DNA of 64,000 nucleotides from Paludibacteraceae bacterium (GTDB lineage: Bacteria > Bacteroidota > Bacteroidia > Bacteroidales > Paludibacteraceae): assembly GCA_017551025.1 (NCBI GenBank), contig JAFZNG010000034.1, positions 1 through 64,000 of the forward strand. The letters run 5' to 3'. Below the pieces are notes generated by a model. The model worked only from the letters and a program-made list of their open reading frames with translations. It had not been told where the DNA came from and ran no database searches. Made by a program: the position numbers and the translations under genes. Positions 17,519-27,207 of this stretch are shown piece by piece. Numbering within the stretch: the first letter of the stretch is position 1; each line of letters opens with the position of its first letter.

Positions 17519-18793
17519 TTACTGCGGCTGTTGGTTGAGTTCGTGAATGAGTTGACGAATACGAGCGGCGGGCACCAAGGCGGTGCGTTTGCCTGCCGAA
17601 CGGGATACCAGACCTACGACGCGCTTGCCGGGAACATCGGAGAATACCGGTCCGCCGGAGAATCCCGGATCGCAGTCGAGGTCTGCGGTAAACCAGCAAT
17701 CGGGCGTAGGGGGCAGTTGGAGTATCTTGCCCTCGAGCGAGGTGAACTCGGCCTGCTGACTGCTCTCGTTCTGGGGGAAGCCGAAGCAGAAGATCGACTG
17801 ATGCTTCCCGAGCGGCTGATCCGCCTCGGCCAATCGGATAGTACCTTTGCCTTCAGGCCAGCGCATGACGGCTATGTCGCCCAGTTCGCAATCCCGCTTC
17901 TCGTAGCGGCTGATGACGCTGCGCCAGAGATAGGCACTCTGCATGTCGCCCAGGTCATAGACGCCGTCGTGGCTGCGGTCGATGAGGAAATCATCGGAGG
18001 TGAAGACCCAGGACTTCTCGTCCTTGTAGCTGGTGATCCGGACGGGTACGACGAGATGAAGGGTCGTGTCTTCCTCGGCGAGGATGGCCTGGCGCACGAT
18101 ATCCGACCCGATATCCGAGAGCGAGGGACACAGCTGATCTTCCATGCCGAGCCAGAATTCCAGGCAGTGGCGGGCGGTGACGAAATAGCCGTCTTCGGTA
18201 AGGAAACCCGTACCTATCAGCGGTCGGTCTACGCCGTAGCGGCCCAGCGTATCGCCGGTGGCGGTAGCGAGGACGAAGAGCGAGTCGGCCTGGATACGGT
18301 AGATTGACTGTATCTCCTGACGGAACTTAGCCTCGGGTGTGCTGCGGTCGATGAGCAGGTACGCTACGACGCCTGCCACCACCAGCGCCAGGAGCGTCAT
18401 CGCGATACGCATCGGCCAGGAGGGACGATTAGGTACGTACTGCGTGGTAGGCAGCGCACCTTGCTCCAGGGTGAAGCGCACGACGGTGCGATCGAACTGG
18501 AGGATATCGCCATCGTGGAGGTTCCGGACGAGCGGTAGGGGCTGACCGTTTACTGAGACGGCAGCCTCCGGGTCCTGGCGTAGCAATTGCCATCCTTCGC
18601 CTTGCGGCGAGAGAACGATAACGGCGTAGCAGGTATCGGCATAGTCGGTATGGGGCACCAATCTTAGACCGCATTCGGGTGTCTGACCTATATAGAGTGC
18701 CTCCCCGGTACCGTAACAGATATCGCCTCGGCGGTGGCGATCGTCGGTGCTGCGAAATCGCAGGGCGTAGTAGGTATCTATCGTGGGCTTCAT
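17519..18793 (-). CDS. FHA-TM-trypsin-like serine protease
   Basis: A 424-residue fusion. Residues about 30-108 form an FHA-like fold (YIGQTPECGLRL, VNGQPLP, LHDGDILQF), but the phosphothreonine-binding pattern is weak: Gln replaces the usual Arg after Gly, and no Ser-X-X-His follows. A membrane helix lies at 129-148. The C-terminal domain is a trypsin/HtrA-like protease with the triad His209 (VTARHC), probable Asp306 (LGDIAVM) and Ser379 (DPGFSGGP). The predicted topology is cytoplasmic FHA and periplasmic protease. It overlaps the RyR gene by 4 bases. In this operon it may cleave or be activated with the CHAT proteins. Confidence 0.82.
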   Translation of the reverse strand: MKPTIDTYYALRFRSTDDRHRRGDICYGTGEALYIGQTPECGLRLVPHTDYADTCYAVIVLSPQGEGWQLLRQDPEAAVSVNGQPLPLVRNLHDGDILQFDRTVVRFTLEQGALPTTQYVPNRPSWPMRIAMTLLALVVAGVVAYLLIDRSTPEAKFRQEIQSIYRIQADSLFVLATATGDTLGRYGVDRPLIGTGFLTEDGYFVTARHCLEFWLGMEDQLCPSLSDIGSDIVRQAILAEEDTTLHLVVPVRITSYKDEKSWVFTSDDFLIDRSHDGVYDLGDMQSAYLWRSVISRYEKRDCELGDIAVMRWPEGKGTIRLAEADQPLGKHQSIFCFGFPQNESSQQAEFTSLEGKILQLPPTPDCWFTADLDCDPGFSGGPVFSDVPGKRVVGLVSRSAGKRTALVPAARIRQLIHELNQQPQ

Positions 18794-20226
18794 GCGTCGG
18801 GGTTGTTTAGGTGGTAGTACGTATAGGCGATGAGCGGCAGGGTGCGGGTGAGGGCGAGGTCGTAGCGGGCTACGTTCTTGCCGGTCTCATCGACACCCAG
18901 CTCGTGGTAGCTGCGCAGGTCATCGTGGATGAGGCGACTCTTGAGTAGGCCGCGCTGATGTATGTCGCGCAGAATAGCGAGGTGCTCCTCATCGGTGGTG
19001 GGACGATAGCCCAGGATGAGTTCTTCTACGCTCCAGCGGTTGTGCTCGGCTTCAGAGAGCAGATCGGCCTCTTTCTCGCTGATAGCGAACAGGGTGCGCC
19101 AGGTCTCGGGCGCATGGCCGAGGGAGTGCATCTTCGAGGTGAGCGTGAAGGCGTGGTAGATATTCGACCAGCGCTTGGGCATCGTCAGTCGCGGGTTGAG
19201 CCATAGTTGGTCGAGTTGCTGCTGCGAGGGCACTTCGGTAGCGATAGCCATGGCGTTCTGGCCTTGCCGTTGCTCTTCGTCGCTGGTCTCGCGCAACTGG
19301 TGGTAGGCGTAGTTGACGCACTGCGCCATATGGATGAACCGACGCATGTCGGGTAGGGGTGCGTGGTCCATACCGAAGGGGATGAGCTGCGCGTACTGTC
19401 CCGACTGCTTGACCAGGCGAAGCGAACTGTCGTCATCGAGGCGCACCCAACACGGGATATCCTGCAGGTGCTGCGGCAGGCTGAGCGCTTCGTTGAGGTT
19501 GCGCGACGCGTCCGTATAGCAGAAGGCGACGGTCAGTTGTTGGCTAGGGTCTTGTGCCCATTTCTGCAACTTGTAGCTGAGGCTGTCGTCATCGCTGTGT
19601 GCGTTGACGAATTCAAACTCGATATCTACGAAGTCCTGACGCAGGCCTTGGTATTTAGGCGTTTGCGTGAGGCACTCCACCTCTTCGCCGCCCGTGAGGA
19701 CGGTGCGCCGGTAGCTGTGTGTGAGCAGGTTCTGGTAGTGCTGGCGGAAGGCTCGGAAGTCCTCCTGCGAGTCGGCCACCAGGGTGATGCGCGTGCGCAA
19801 GGTATGATCCAGACTGTAGTTGGGATAATGGGCGATGAGCGCGGTATGGATAGCCAGGCTCTCCGTCTGCGGGCTCATGCCAAAGACGACGAGATGGACG
19901 ATCTGTCGGCTCTCGGGCGTGATAGGCTGTCGGTCGAGCCGGGTAGGACTGTCGGGACTGATGCCCAGCAGCTGCATCGACCAGAGGTCTTCACGGGTGT
20001 AGGCATACAGTTCGATCCGTTCGCTCATTTCTGCCGATAGCGGTGTACGACGCAGTATGTCCGCCAGTCGCTGACTGCGCAGGATGAGGTGCAAGCGTTG
20101 GTGCTGTCCGTTAGTCGTTTGCTGCATGATCGCTTCGATCTGTGCCTCCATCTCGCGTATCACCGCATTGTCGGCCTCCGCCGCCGTCCCGTCAGGTCGG
20201 GATTGTATGTAGATGTCTTGAGTCAT
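18790..20226 (-). CDS. Rossmann-like and RyR-domain protein
   Basis: A 478-residue soluble protein. Around residues 107-190, VHLVVFGMSPQTESLAIHTAL resembles a TrkA-type Rossmann NAD-binding fold with a changed glycine pattern. The C-terminal 110 residues carry AEHNRWSVEELILGYRP, the hallmark of bacterial RyR (ryanodine-receptor repeat-like) domains, followed by HDDLRSYHELG. Such domains are thought to bind nucleotide-like ligands in bacterial signalling or conflict systems. No signal peptide or membrane helix is visible, so it would be the cytoplasmic member of the unit. Start ATG at 20226 lies 12 bases behind the TIR-FGE gene. Confidence 0.72.
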   Translation of the reverse strand: MTQDIYIQSRPDGTAAEADNAVIREMEAQIEAIMQQTTNGQHQRLHLILRSQRLADILRRTPLSAEMSERIELYAYTREDLWSMQLLGISPDSPTRLDRQPITPESRQIVHLVVFGMSPQTESLAIHTALIAHYPNYSLDHTLRTRITLVADSQEDFRAFRQHYQNLLTHSYRRTVLTGGEEVECLTQTPKYQGLRQDFVDIEFEFVNAHSDDDSLSYKLQKWAQDPSQQLTVAFCYTDASRNLNEALSLPQHLQDIPCWVRLDDDSSLRLVKQSGQYAQLIPFGMDHAPLPDMRRFIHMAQCVNYAYHQLRETSDEEQRQGQNAMAIATEVPSQQQLDQLWLNPRLTMPKRWSNIYHAFTLTSKMHSLGHAPETWRTLFAISEKEADLLSEAEHNRWSVEELILGYRPTTDEEHLAILRDIHQRGLLKSRLIHDDLRSYHELGVDETGKNVARYDLALTRTLPLIAYTYYHLNNPDA

Positions 20227-20238
20227 AAGCGTGTGTGA

Positions 20239-21483
20239 TTAGTTTTCGTCGATAGCGAGACGCAGTCCTATATCCTGGCGCGGTAGGCCGCCTTCTTCGC
20301 GTGTACCGCGGAAGGTGACGGTGAGGGTGCGCAATTCGCTGTTATACCAACTGCCGCCACGCATGATACGTCGTTTCGATTCATCGTCGCCATGCGGGTT
20401 GATGATGAGCCCTTTCGGGTAAAGGCAGTAGCCGTCGGAACACCATTCAAATACGTTGCCGGTCATGTCGTACAGTCCCAGGTAGTTGGGTTTGCCGGCT
20501 GTGCGGACCGGAAGAACGTATCGTTTCTCTTCCGGATGGTAGAGCGTCACTTCGGAAATATCGTTGCTACCTGCATAGAGTGTGTCTTGCCCGTGTTCTC
20601 CACCGCGTGCGGCGTATTCCCACTGCGCCTCGGTAGGCATGCGGAAGCTCTCACCGGTCAGCAGATTGAGTTGCTCGATAAATTGTCGGCAGTCCTCCCA
20701 CGAGACGTTATCTACCGGCAGATTCTGCATGTTGCGGTTCTTGCTGGGGTTGTTACCCATGACGGTTTCCCATAGCTCCTGGGTGATTTCGGTCTCGGAG
20801 AGATAGTAGTCGTAGAGCTGCACCTGGTGCGCCGGTTGCTGGTCATCGTCGCGCGTATTACTGCCCATCATAAATGTGCCGCCTTTGATTTGAATCATCT
20901 TGAGATGGACGGTATCGATGGTGAAGACAATATCGCCGTTAGGTAGCGTCGTCTTTTCTACGCTAGGTTTGATAAAGCGGGGGATGCATACGATAGCGGC
21001 TGCTATGACCAGCAGCGCGAGTAGCGTCCATAGGACGGGTTTCCATACCGAGCGTTTTGTCTTCCGCTCGGCCGGCGCCATGTTGAGCACTCCTTGCAGT
21101 GTTTGCACCAATTTGTCCAGTCCGGGCTTCATCTTGGTGATGCCACTCAGGTCTACGTAGTCCAGACAGCCTATGTCGAATAGTATCGAGTCGTTGTATG
21201 GCGTGTTATCCAACCTGACCGGCACGATAGGTTTACCGAGATGAACGGCGGTATTGATCTCCTTGATCGTCCATGGCGAGGTGTTCGCATCCGCCGAGGA
21301 GAAGAACAGGAATACGTCGCATTGCTTGATAGCCTTAACGATGACGGTCTTGAATTGCTCGCCACTCTTGATACTCTCGTCGGCCATCCAACACGGAATA
21401 CCTGCTTCCTCGAGGTGTTGCTTCACCTTGCGCACCTTCTGCTGATCGCGGGTACTATAACTGATAAATACTTGTTTGGGCAT
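20239..21483 (-). CDS. TIR-TM-FGE (formylglycine-generating-enzyme-like) fusion
   Basis: A 414-residue protein. Residues 1-130 are a TIR domain (QVFISYSTRDQQKV, CWMADESIKSGE) with the NADase-type glutamate in place (W71-T-I-K-E75). A membrane helix covers about 150-168. The remainder is an FGE/sulfatase-modifying-like domain: GGTFMMGSN, EITQELWETVMGNNPS, PVDNVSWEDCRQF, RMPTEAQWEYAARGG, GNVFEWCSDGY, MRGGSWYN and GLRLAI. The catalytic cysteine pair of true FGEs is not seen at the C-terminal end, so ligand binding or sensing is more likely than formylglycine formation. It is preceded by a 57-base gap, the widest in the nine-gene unit. Confidence 0.85.
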   Translation of the reverse strand: MPKQVFISYSTRDQQKVRKVKQHLEEAGIPCWMADESIKSGEQFKTVIVKAIKQCDVFLFFSSADANTSPWTIKEINTAVHLGKPIVPVRLDNTPYNDSILFDIGCLDYVDLSGITKMKPGLDKLVQTLQGVLNMAPAERKTKRSVWKPVLWTLLALLVIAAAIVCIPRFIKPSVEKTTLPNGDIVFTIDTVHLKMIQIKGGTFMMGSNTRDDDQQPAHQVQLYDYYLSETEITQELWETVMGNNPSKNRNMQNLPVDNVSWEDCRQFIEQLNLLTGESFRMPTEAQWEYAARGGEHGQDTLYAGSNDISEVTLYHPEEKRYVLPVRTAGKPNYLGLYDMTGNVFEWCSDGYCLYPKGLIINPHGDDESKRRIMRGGSWYNSELRTLTVTFRGTREEGGLPRQDIGLRLAIDEN

Positions 21484-21540
21484 AGGATTAAGCTTTTTTC
21501 TTGCTCATTTATGTAGTAATATATAATTAGGCATGGTAAA

Positions 21541-24500
21541 TTAGTCTAGTAATATGAATGCTGCCCAGTAAATGGGGTCTTTGTATTTGGCTCTGACAGT
21601 GTTTTGCGCGTTGTGGAATGCCACGCGTTTGGTTTGCTTGTTTGTTATCCAATTACGATAAAACGTGGTCATGAGTAGTTGGGTTGCGTTATCATTTACA
21701 GGCCAAAGCGACATGATGATAGTCTGTGCGCCCGCCATTTTAAAGGCACGTTGCAAACCAAATACGCCATCACCCGTAATCTCTCCGCTTCCTGTTTCGC
21801 AGGCAGATAATACGACTAAGTCGGCATCACGTAAATCGAGCAGAGATATTTCTTTGGCTGTCAGGATCCCGTCTTGTACTCCTTCCGGAAGATCTGCGCT
21901 ATGACCCTGCAGCGCTATATTAGCTCCGGCGAATAATAGACCGCTTCTATATAGCGGGTCAATCATTGTCGATGAGGCAGAAGTTTTGTTCGCGTTGGTT
22001 GTGCGCTGGGCAAAGTAGTCTGTTTGATGTGCTGTGGAGTCCGTCCTGAAGAATCCGTGCGTAGCGATGTGCAAAATGTTTTGGCGTTGACCATGAAGCG
22101 ATTTGAATGACTCTTCGTTGGCGGCTGAAGCGGCGTATAATTTAACATTGATATGAGCTCGTTGAAGTAGGTCGTGTATCTGCTTTGTTTCTGTTTCTGT
22201 ACCCGGTAAGGCATCAACATGGCTACGGTAAATACCTTCTAGTGTGCGGCTACCGTTTATGGGCGGGTATTTAATACTCTCACTCGTAAGTGTTTGTGTG
22301 TCTGTGTCGTAATCTATGCCGCCGTAGAGTATCGCGGTGGAATAAGAAGGCGTGGTATGGTGTTGCGCTATTTCACGCGTCGAAGATAAACGCGCAAAAT
22401 GGAATACATCGCTCATCGTATGTTGCGCATCATAGGGCAAATATTCGATGGCTAGTTGGTAGAGTAGACCGGTCGGTGCGAAACATATAGTCTCTCCGGC
22501 ATGAATATGAGGTAGTATGTGTCGCCACACCAGGGATGATAAATCTTCTCCATTTTCATAGTAACTATAGGTCTCTCCCGGATCGCGACTGATGAGGCGT
22601 TTCAATTCTTTTTCTTCGAATAGCGGTATCATTAGCGGGTAGGAACTCGTGTCGCGTAAGAGTATGGCACAATACATGGTGCTGTCATCGTTGAGCGGTG
22701 CTGTCATAAATTCGATAGCCACTTGTCCCGGTACGAGGTGATTACGTACGCTATCCCATGAGATTTGCCAAATAGACATATTCTCACGGTATGCAGCACT
22801 GGATTTGGTGATATCTTTTTCGAGTTGTTCGGCTTGTATTTCCTTTGTGCTAATCTCGGCAATTGAAGCATTGTTCTCTCGAAGATAGACGATTGTGCGT
22901 TTAAGAGCGGCCAAATCCTGCCATTTCCGTATAAGCGCTGTGTCGCCGCTTCGCAGTACGGATTGCAGAACGAGTTCGCTTGAGTTAAGTAAGAATCCCT
23001 TCCGGAAGAGCTCGTTGTTGTATGACATGGTTGTGAGTGTGTCAGCCAACATGGCAGCACGATAAGCATATCGCGGGATAAATTCTTCCAGTGCGATTTT
23101 ATATTCAGACCAATAGGCTTCTCGTTGTTGCTCCGTCATGAAGTTGATGGTAGATGTGATGTTTCGCTTGATGATCGGGGCATAGATTTTTACGTATTGT
23201 GTTGCATTTAGCGGATTTTGGTGATGCACGTTTATTTCGCCGAGCAACATGCAATAGTATAGGAATTGATGGGTGGAATTTCCTCCCATTACATTGGCCA
23301 TCATCAGACGAGAATTGACGATAGCATCCATTATATCATGATAGAAATCGTAATCGCGCTTATGGTAATAGTAAGTTCGGAGAATCTCTTCGAGGTCTTT
23401 TGGGTCGTTGAAGTCTCCGGTTCGGTTAAAACGCGCAACCATGTTTTCTAGATCGTTGCTTTGACCGATAGTTGCGTATATGTGCGTGGCTGTTCCGATA
23501 TGACGATAAGCGACCTCTTCGCTGCCGGTAAGCATGTAGTAAATAGCAAGCGCGTTTTGGCAATGAGCGTATTGTTCACTCTGCTCGCCCCAGGTCCGTA
23601 ATGCGATACTGTCCGCTCTAAGAAGGCATTGCTCCGCATCACCGGTATGTCCTTGTTTGAGAGCTGCCATACCTTGGGCAATGATATACTTGATGTACGT
23701 GGTGTCATTCTCACCCAGTTCTTCATATATGATATTCGCCGCCTGTTTGATGTGTTTCTCTGCGTAGGTATACATGCCTGCCTCGAAACAAGCATCAGAC
23801 AGTTGATAGAGTTCTTCGGCGTATTCTATACTTTCTTGCCCATAGTACCCCATGACGGCGAGGGCTTTTTTACGCATGTATTCGCGTTGCTTAGTGCCAT
23901 TGTTGATGGTTCGGTAGAATGCAATAATCTCTTCTAACGCATATATGTGATTAAGAGATTCTTCTCCGCTAATACGGATGCATACGTCGATGGCTTGTAG
24001 ATAGTAGTCTTCTGCTTTAGTATAATTATGACGACGGGTATAATATGCTGCTATATTTAGTAACGCCGCTGCATAACTCGGATCTCGCCCTTGGTCTATT
24101 TTTTGTCTGAGCCGAAGTGCTTCCTGAAAGTAGTTCTCAGTCTTGATCGTGTCACTCATTTGTTCGTATAGCGTCGCCAGACTGAGAAGTGTGCTCGTGT
24201 AAGAACGATGTTTTTTTCCGTATAGGCTCTTCTTGGCTTTTAGCGCCAGCAGATAATATTTTTCTGCCTTTGGATAGTCTTCTAATTTGGTGTATAGCAG
24301 GCCCATGTCGTGCAAGATGGATGCGTAGTCATCCTTTGCTTTGTGCTTGAGAGGCTGTATTAAGTCGAGCGACTCTATATAGTATGGCGTAGCTTTTGTG
24401 GTGCTATCCATGTCGAGGTAGAAGGCTCCTAGTGCTGCCAACGCATTGATATATACTAGATGCTGCTTGCCATACATATTACGTATGATGCGCAGTCTTT

Positions 24501-25110
24501 TTAGGTAATACTTCTCGGCTTCTTCATACTCATGAATATTCTCGTAAAGGATACCTAAGTTTTTAAGCGATCTAACATAATCTTGACTATTCTCGCCCAA
24601 TAGTTCATATTGGAGTTTTAGCGCTTTTAGATAACAAATTTCCGCCTTGTCGTATTTTTCAATTTCGTCATAGATAATACCCATGTTTCCCAGCAACTTT
24701 GCGTTGGTGACGGTGTGCTCTTGTTTCGTTACACGAATAAAACTCTGGGCTATTTCACAATAATTTATAGCAATCTCGTATTCATCGTCATGGTATTGCT
24801 CCATAGCCATGCTGTTGAGGTCGTTAGCCAAATAGAGCGCCAAGCTATCGAAAGAAGTATGGTCAAAAGGAATGGAATCCTGGAGTGAATAATCAAACGC
24901 GATATTATAAAATACAGTTATGGCGCTACTTATGTCTATCTTTTTTTGCGAGATGCTCCAGTCTTGAATAAGTGGTAGTTCGTTAACAACGCATGCGGTA
25001 TTTTCTTCGTTGAGACAGTCGATCATACGTGAAAGGTGCGTATCATTGTTTTTTGCTGACAATGATACGACCCATACGAGGACTATCAGGAGAATTCGCA
25101 TGCGTTCCAT
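21541..25110 (-). CDS. Large TPR-CHAT protein, caspase-like protease
   Basis: An 1189-residue protein with a signal peptide (MRILLIVLVWVVSLSA) and at least ten consecutive TPRs at about 115-560 of the kinesin-light-chain type, with repeated motifs such as YDKAEICYLKALKLQYELLG and YPKAEKYYLLALKAKK. After a helical linker comes a CHAT domain with intact His1018 (LHIATHGFF) and Cys1104 (VLSACETG) and the GDGVFGLQRAFKMAGAQTII block. Its base composition is visibly lower in G+C than its neighbours, suggesting separate acquisition. It lies 14 bases behind the TPR-retropepsin gene. The TPR array probably binds the activating partner or substrate in the periplasm. Confidence 0.88.
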   Translation of the reverse strand: MERMRILLIVLVWVVSLSAKNNDTHLSRMIDCLNEENTACVVNELPLIQDWSISQKKIDISSAITVFYNIAFDYSLQDSIPFDHTSFDSLALYLANDLNSMAMEQYHDDEYEIAINYCEIAQSFIRVTKQEHTVTNAKLLGNMGIIYDEIEKYDKAEICYLKALKLQYELLGENSQDYVRSLKNLGILYENIHEYEEAEKYYLKRLRIIRNMYGKQHLVYINALAALGAFYLDMDSTTKATPYYIESLDLIQPLKHKAKDDYASILHDMGLLYTKLEDYPKAEKYYLLALKAKKSLYGKKHRSYTSTLLSLATLYEQMSDTIKTENYFQEALRLRQKIDQGRDPSYAAALLNIAAYYTRRHNYTKAEDYYLQAIDVCIRISGEESLNHIYALEEIIAFYRTINNGTKQREYMRKKALAVMGYYGQESIEYAEELYQLSDACFEAGMYTYAEKHIKQAANIIYEELGENDTTYIKYIIAQGMAALKQGHTGDAEQCLLRADSIALRTWGEQSEQYAHCQNALAIYYMLTGSEEVAYRHIGTATHIYATIGQSNDLENMVARFNRTGDFNDPKDLEEILRTYYYHKRDYDFYHDIMDAIVNSRLMMANVMGGNSTHQFLYYCMLLGEINVHHQNPLNATQYVKIYAPIIKRNITSTINFMTEQQREAYWSEYKIALEEFIPRYAYRAAMLADTLTTMSYNNELFRKGFLLNSSELVLQSVLRSGDTALIRKWQDLAALKRTIVYLRENNASIAEISTKEIQAEQLEKDITKSSAAYRENMSIWQISWDSVRNHLVPGQVAIEFMTAPLNDDSTMYCAILLRDTSSYPLMIPLFEEKELKRLISRDPGETYSYYENGEDLSSLVWRHILPHIHAGETICFAPTGLLYQLAIEYLPYDAQHTMSDVFHFARLSSTREIAQHHTTPSYSTAILYGGIDYDTDTQTLTSESIKYPPINGSRTLEGIYRSHVDALPGTETETKQIHDLLQRAHINVKLYAASAANEESFKSLHGQRQNILHIATHGFFRTDSTAHQTDYFAQRTTNANKTSASSTMIDPLYRSGLLFAGANIALQGHSADLPEGVQDGILTAKEISLLDLRDADLVVLSACETGSGEITGDGVFGLQRAFKMAGAQTIIMSLWPVNDNATQLLMTTFYRNWITNKQTKRVAFHNAQNTVRAKYKDPIYWAAFILLD

Positions 25111-25124
25111 AGACTGGCCAGAAC

Positions 25125-27194
25125 TTATTTTCTAAACCGAATGATAGAGGCGTTGTTGTCCACCTCGAGGGTGCCGAAGCGGCGGAAGACCGTCTGGCCG
25201 AGTAGCAGCGGCGCATGCTGGCTCTTGACCACCGAGGCCTTGACGTCACGCAGCACGACTTCGCCGACGCGTACCTCGCGCAGGTTGATGATCGTGCCCT
25301 CGTGGATCTCGCCCGTAGCGGTCACGTAGTTCTGCTTGCCCAGGAAATCGGCTTCACTCAGGTAACCCTCCTTGAGCATGAAGTTAGCCTCCACGCTGGA
25401 GATCGTCACGTCCGACGCACCCGTATCAAAGACAAAATAGAGCGGCAGGCCGTTGATCGTGCACTTGACCTTGCAGACCCCTCCCTCGCGGGTAAAGGGC
25501 AGTTCGGTGACGCCCTGCTCGTTCTGTTCGCCGCGCGTCATGTCCTCGGCACGTTTCAGATCGGCCAGGCGTACCGCTTCCCAACGGTCGAGCAGTGCCA
25601 GCCAGTCCGGATCGTCGCGGAGCCAGTCGAAGCGGAAGAACGAACGCAACTGGATGAGGTTGCGGTAACCGAGCCGGAAGTGCAGTTCCGCCAGTTGCAG
25701 CAAACGTTCTTTATCGCGCAGCAGCGCATAGCAGCCCATCAGATCGAGCATCGCATCGTAGCGATTAACGAGCGACTGGAGCGAGAGGATAGAGTCGGTA
25801 TAGTGGTCGAGCTGCTCACGCTGACCAAGGATAGCCTCGGCGAAGAGGAAGGTGACGCGGTCCTGGTTGGCACGGTTGCGATAGCGCAGCGCCTCCTCGC
25901 AGTCTTGACGAGCAGCCTCTTCGTTCCCCATACGGCGGTGAACCTCGGCGCGGTTGAACAGGCAGGTCGGCAGGTCTTTCTCCTCGGCTACCATCACGGC
26001 GCTATCCATATATACGAGCGCACCTTCCAGGTCGCTCAACATGATCTTGCAGCGACCGATCATACGGTACGTATCGCCGTCCTCGGGATCGGCGGCAAGG
26101 TCCTGGAGCGAGTGGTGGATTGCCAGCTCGGCCTGATCGCAGTCGCGATAGAGCGAGGCAAGCGCATTATGGAAGAAGGCTTTATGCTCCTCCTTGAGCG
26201 AGTCTGTGGCCATCCACTCCTGCATGTACTGTAGCGCACGGTCGTAGTCGCCGAGTTGGCGGTAGGCGAGCGAATAGGCGCTATATAGGTCGCTATGCTC
26301 CGTGCCGTAGCGTTCGGCCTGCTGCATATGATAGAGCATCCGTCCGTAGTCCTTCGAAGCGAAGAAATAGTTGGCGGCATGGATATGCGCTTCGGCATCG
26401 GTGACGGTCTTCTGCAATTCGTTGAGCACGGCGGCGTCCATCAGTTCGTGGCAGAGGTAGAAGAGCGTATCGGTCACGCCCGTACCGGCCTCATCCTCCA
26501 GGGCCAAAGCATGGGCTTCCTCGCGGCATGCCTCGTGGAGTCGTCCCTCGCGGATAGCGATGAGCGCCAGGAGGTGGTGCGCCTTGTAGTTCTCGTCGTC
26601 GGTGAGCAGGATGGCCATGCGGCAGGCTGTCTTCGCCTCCTCTATCCGACCGAGATGATAGTAGCCCTCCGCCAGTTCGGCATAGCCGTATGCGGGCGTG
26701 CCCTTGTCGTCTACGAGCTGCTTATAGATACGAATACCCTCTTCGTACTCGCCTAGCGCGTAGCATACATCGGCATAACTGATCCGATATTCGTCGCGCT
26801 CCTTGTCCAGCTGCATGGCACGGCTGTAAGCCTGCTTGGAGGCTTGGAAATCCTCCACCTTATAATATACATCCCCCAGGATACTGTTCATGAAGGCCTG
26901 CCAGGTCACGTCTTTCTTCGGAATATATTTCAGTGCTTTCTCGGCCGCCTCGAGCGACTCGGCATAGCGGGCATACGCGCGCTTGGAGTATATCTCGGCC
27001 AGCATCGCCCAGCAGTAGCCGTCCTTGGGGTTGGCTTCCACGCCGAGCAGGCTGATACGTATCGACTCGTCATAGTCTTCCTGTTGGTAGGCTTCTTCGG
27101 CCCGCTGGAAATAGTAGGACTGGTTGTTCTTAGCTTGCAGACTTGTCACGATCAGCGACAAGAGGAGCATACAAATGATTCTATGTAGTTTCAT
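25125..27194 (-). CDS. TPR protein with C-terminal retropepsin-like aspartic protease
   Basis: A 689-residue protein: signal peptide (MKLHRIICMLLLSLIVTSLQA), many TPR units over residues about 25-480, and a C-terminal single-chain retropepsin-like domain. The active site is Asp590 in VFDTGASDVTIS, followed by the downstream hydrophobic-Gly element LLGQTVFRRF and a closing strand. Such domains work as dimers, so the protein probably homodimerises or pairs with its paralogue at 28887-29816. It lies between two other TPR genes, 13 bases behind the upstream one. The substrate is unknown. Confidence 0.85.
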   Translation of the reverse strand: MKLHRIICMLLLSLIVTSLQAKNNQSYYFQRAEEAYQQEDYDESIRISLLGVEANPKDGYCWAMLAEIYSKRAYARYAESLEAAEKALKYIPKKDVTWQAFMNSILGDVYYKVEDFQASKQAYSRAMQLDKERDEYRISYADVCYALGEYEEGIRIYKQLVDDKGTPAYGYAELAEGYYHLGRIEEAKTACRMAILLTDDENYKAHHLLALIAIREGRLHEACREEAHALALEDEAGTGVTDTLFYLCHELMDAAVLNELQKTVTDAEAHIHAANYFFASKDYGRMLYHMQQAERYGTEHSDLYSAYSLAYRQLGDYDRALQYMQEWMATDSLKEEHKAFFHNALASLYRDCDQAELAIHHSLQDLAADPEDGDTYRMIGRCKIMLSDLEGALVYMDSAVMVAEEKDLPTCLFNRAEVHRRMGNEEAARQDCEEALRYRNRANQDRVTFLFAEAILGQREQLDHYTDSILSLQSLVNRYDAMLDLMGCYALLRDKERLLQLAELHFRLGYRNLIQLRSFFRFDWLRDDPDWLALLDRWEAVRLADLKRAEDMTRGEQNEQGVTELPFTREGGVCKVKCTINGLPLYFVFDTGASDVTISSVEANFMLKEGYLSEADFLGKQNYVTATGEIHEGTIINLREVRVGEVVLRDVKASVVKSQHAPLLLGQTVFRRFGTLEVDNNASIIRFRK

Positions 27195-27207
27195 GACGGT
27201 AGCGGTT

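Noticed and set aside
20239-21483. True sulfatase-activating enzyme
   Set aside because: No sulfatase gene is nearby and the catalytic cysteines are not visible; the fusion to TIR points to sensing.
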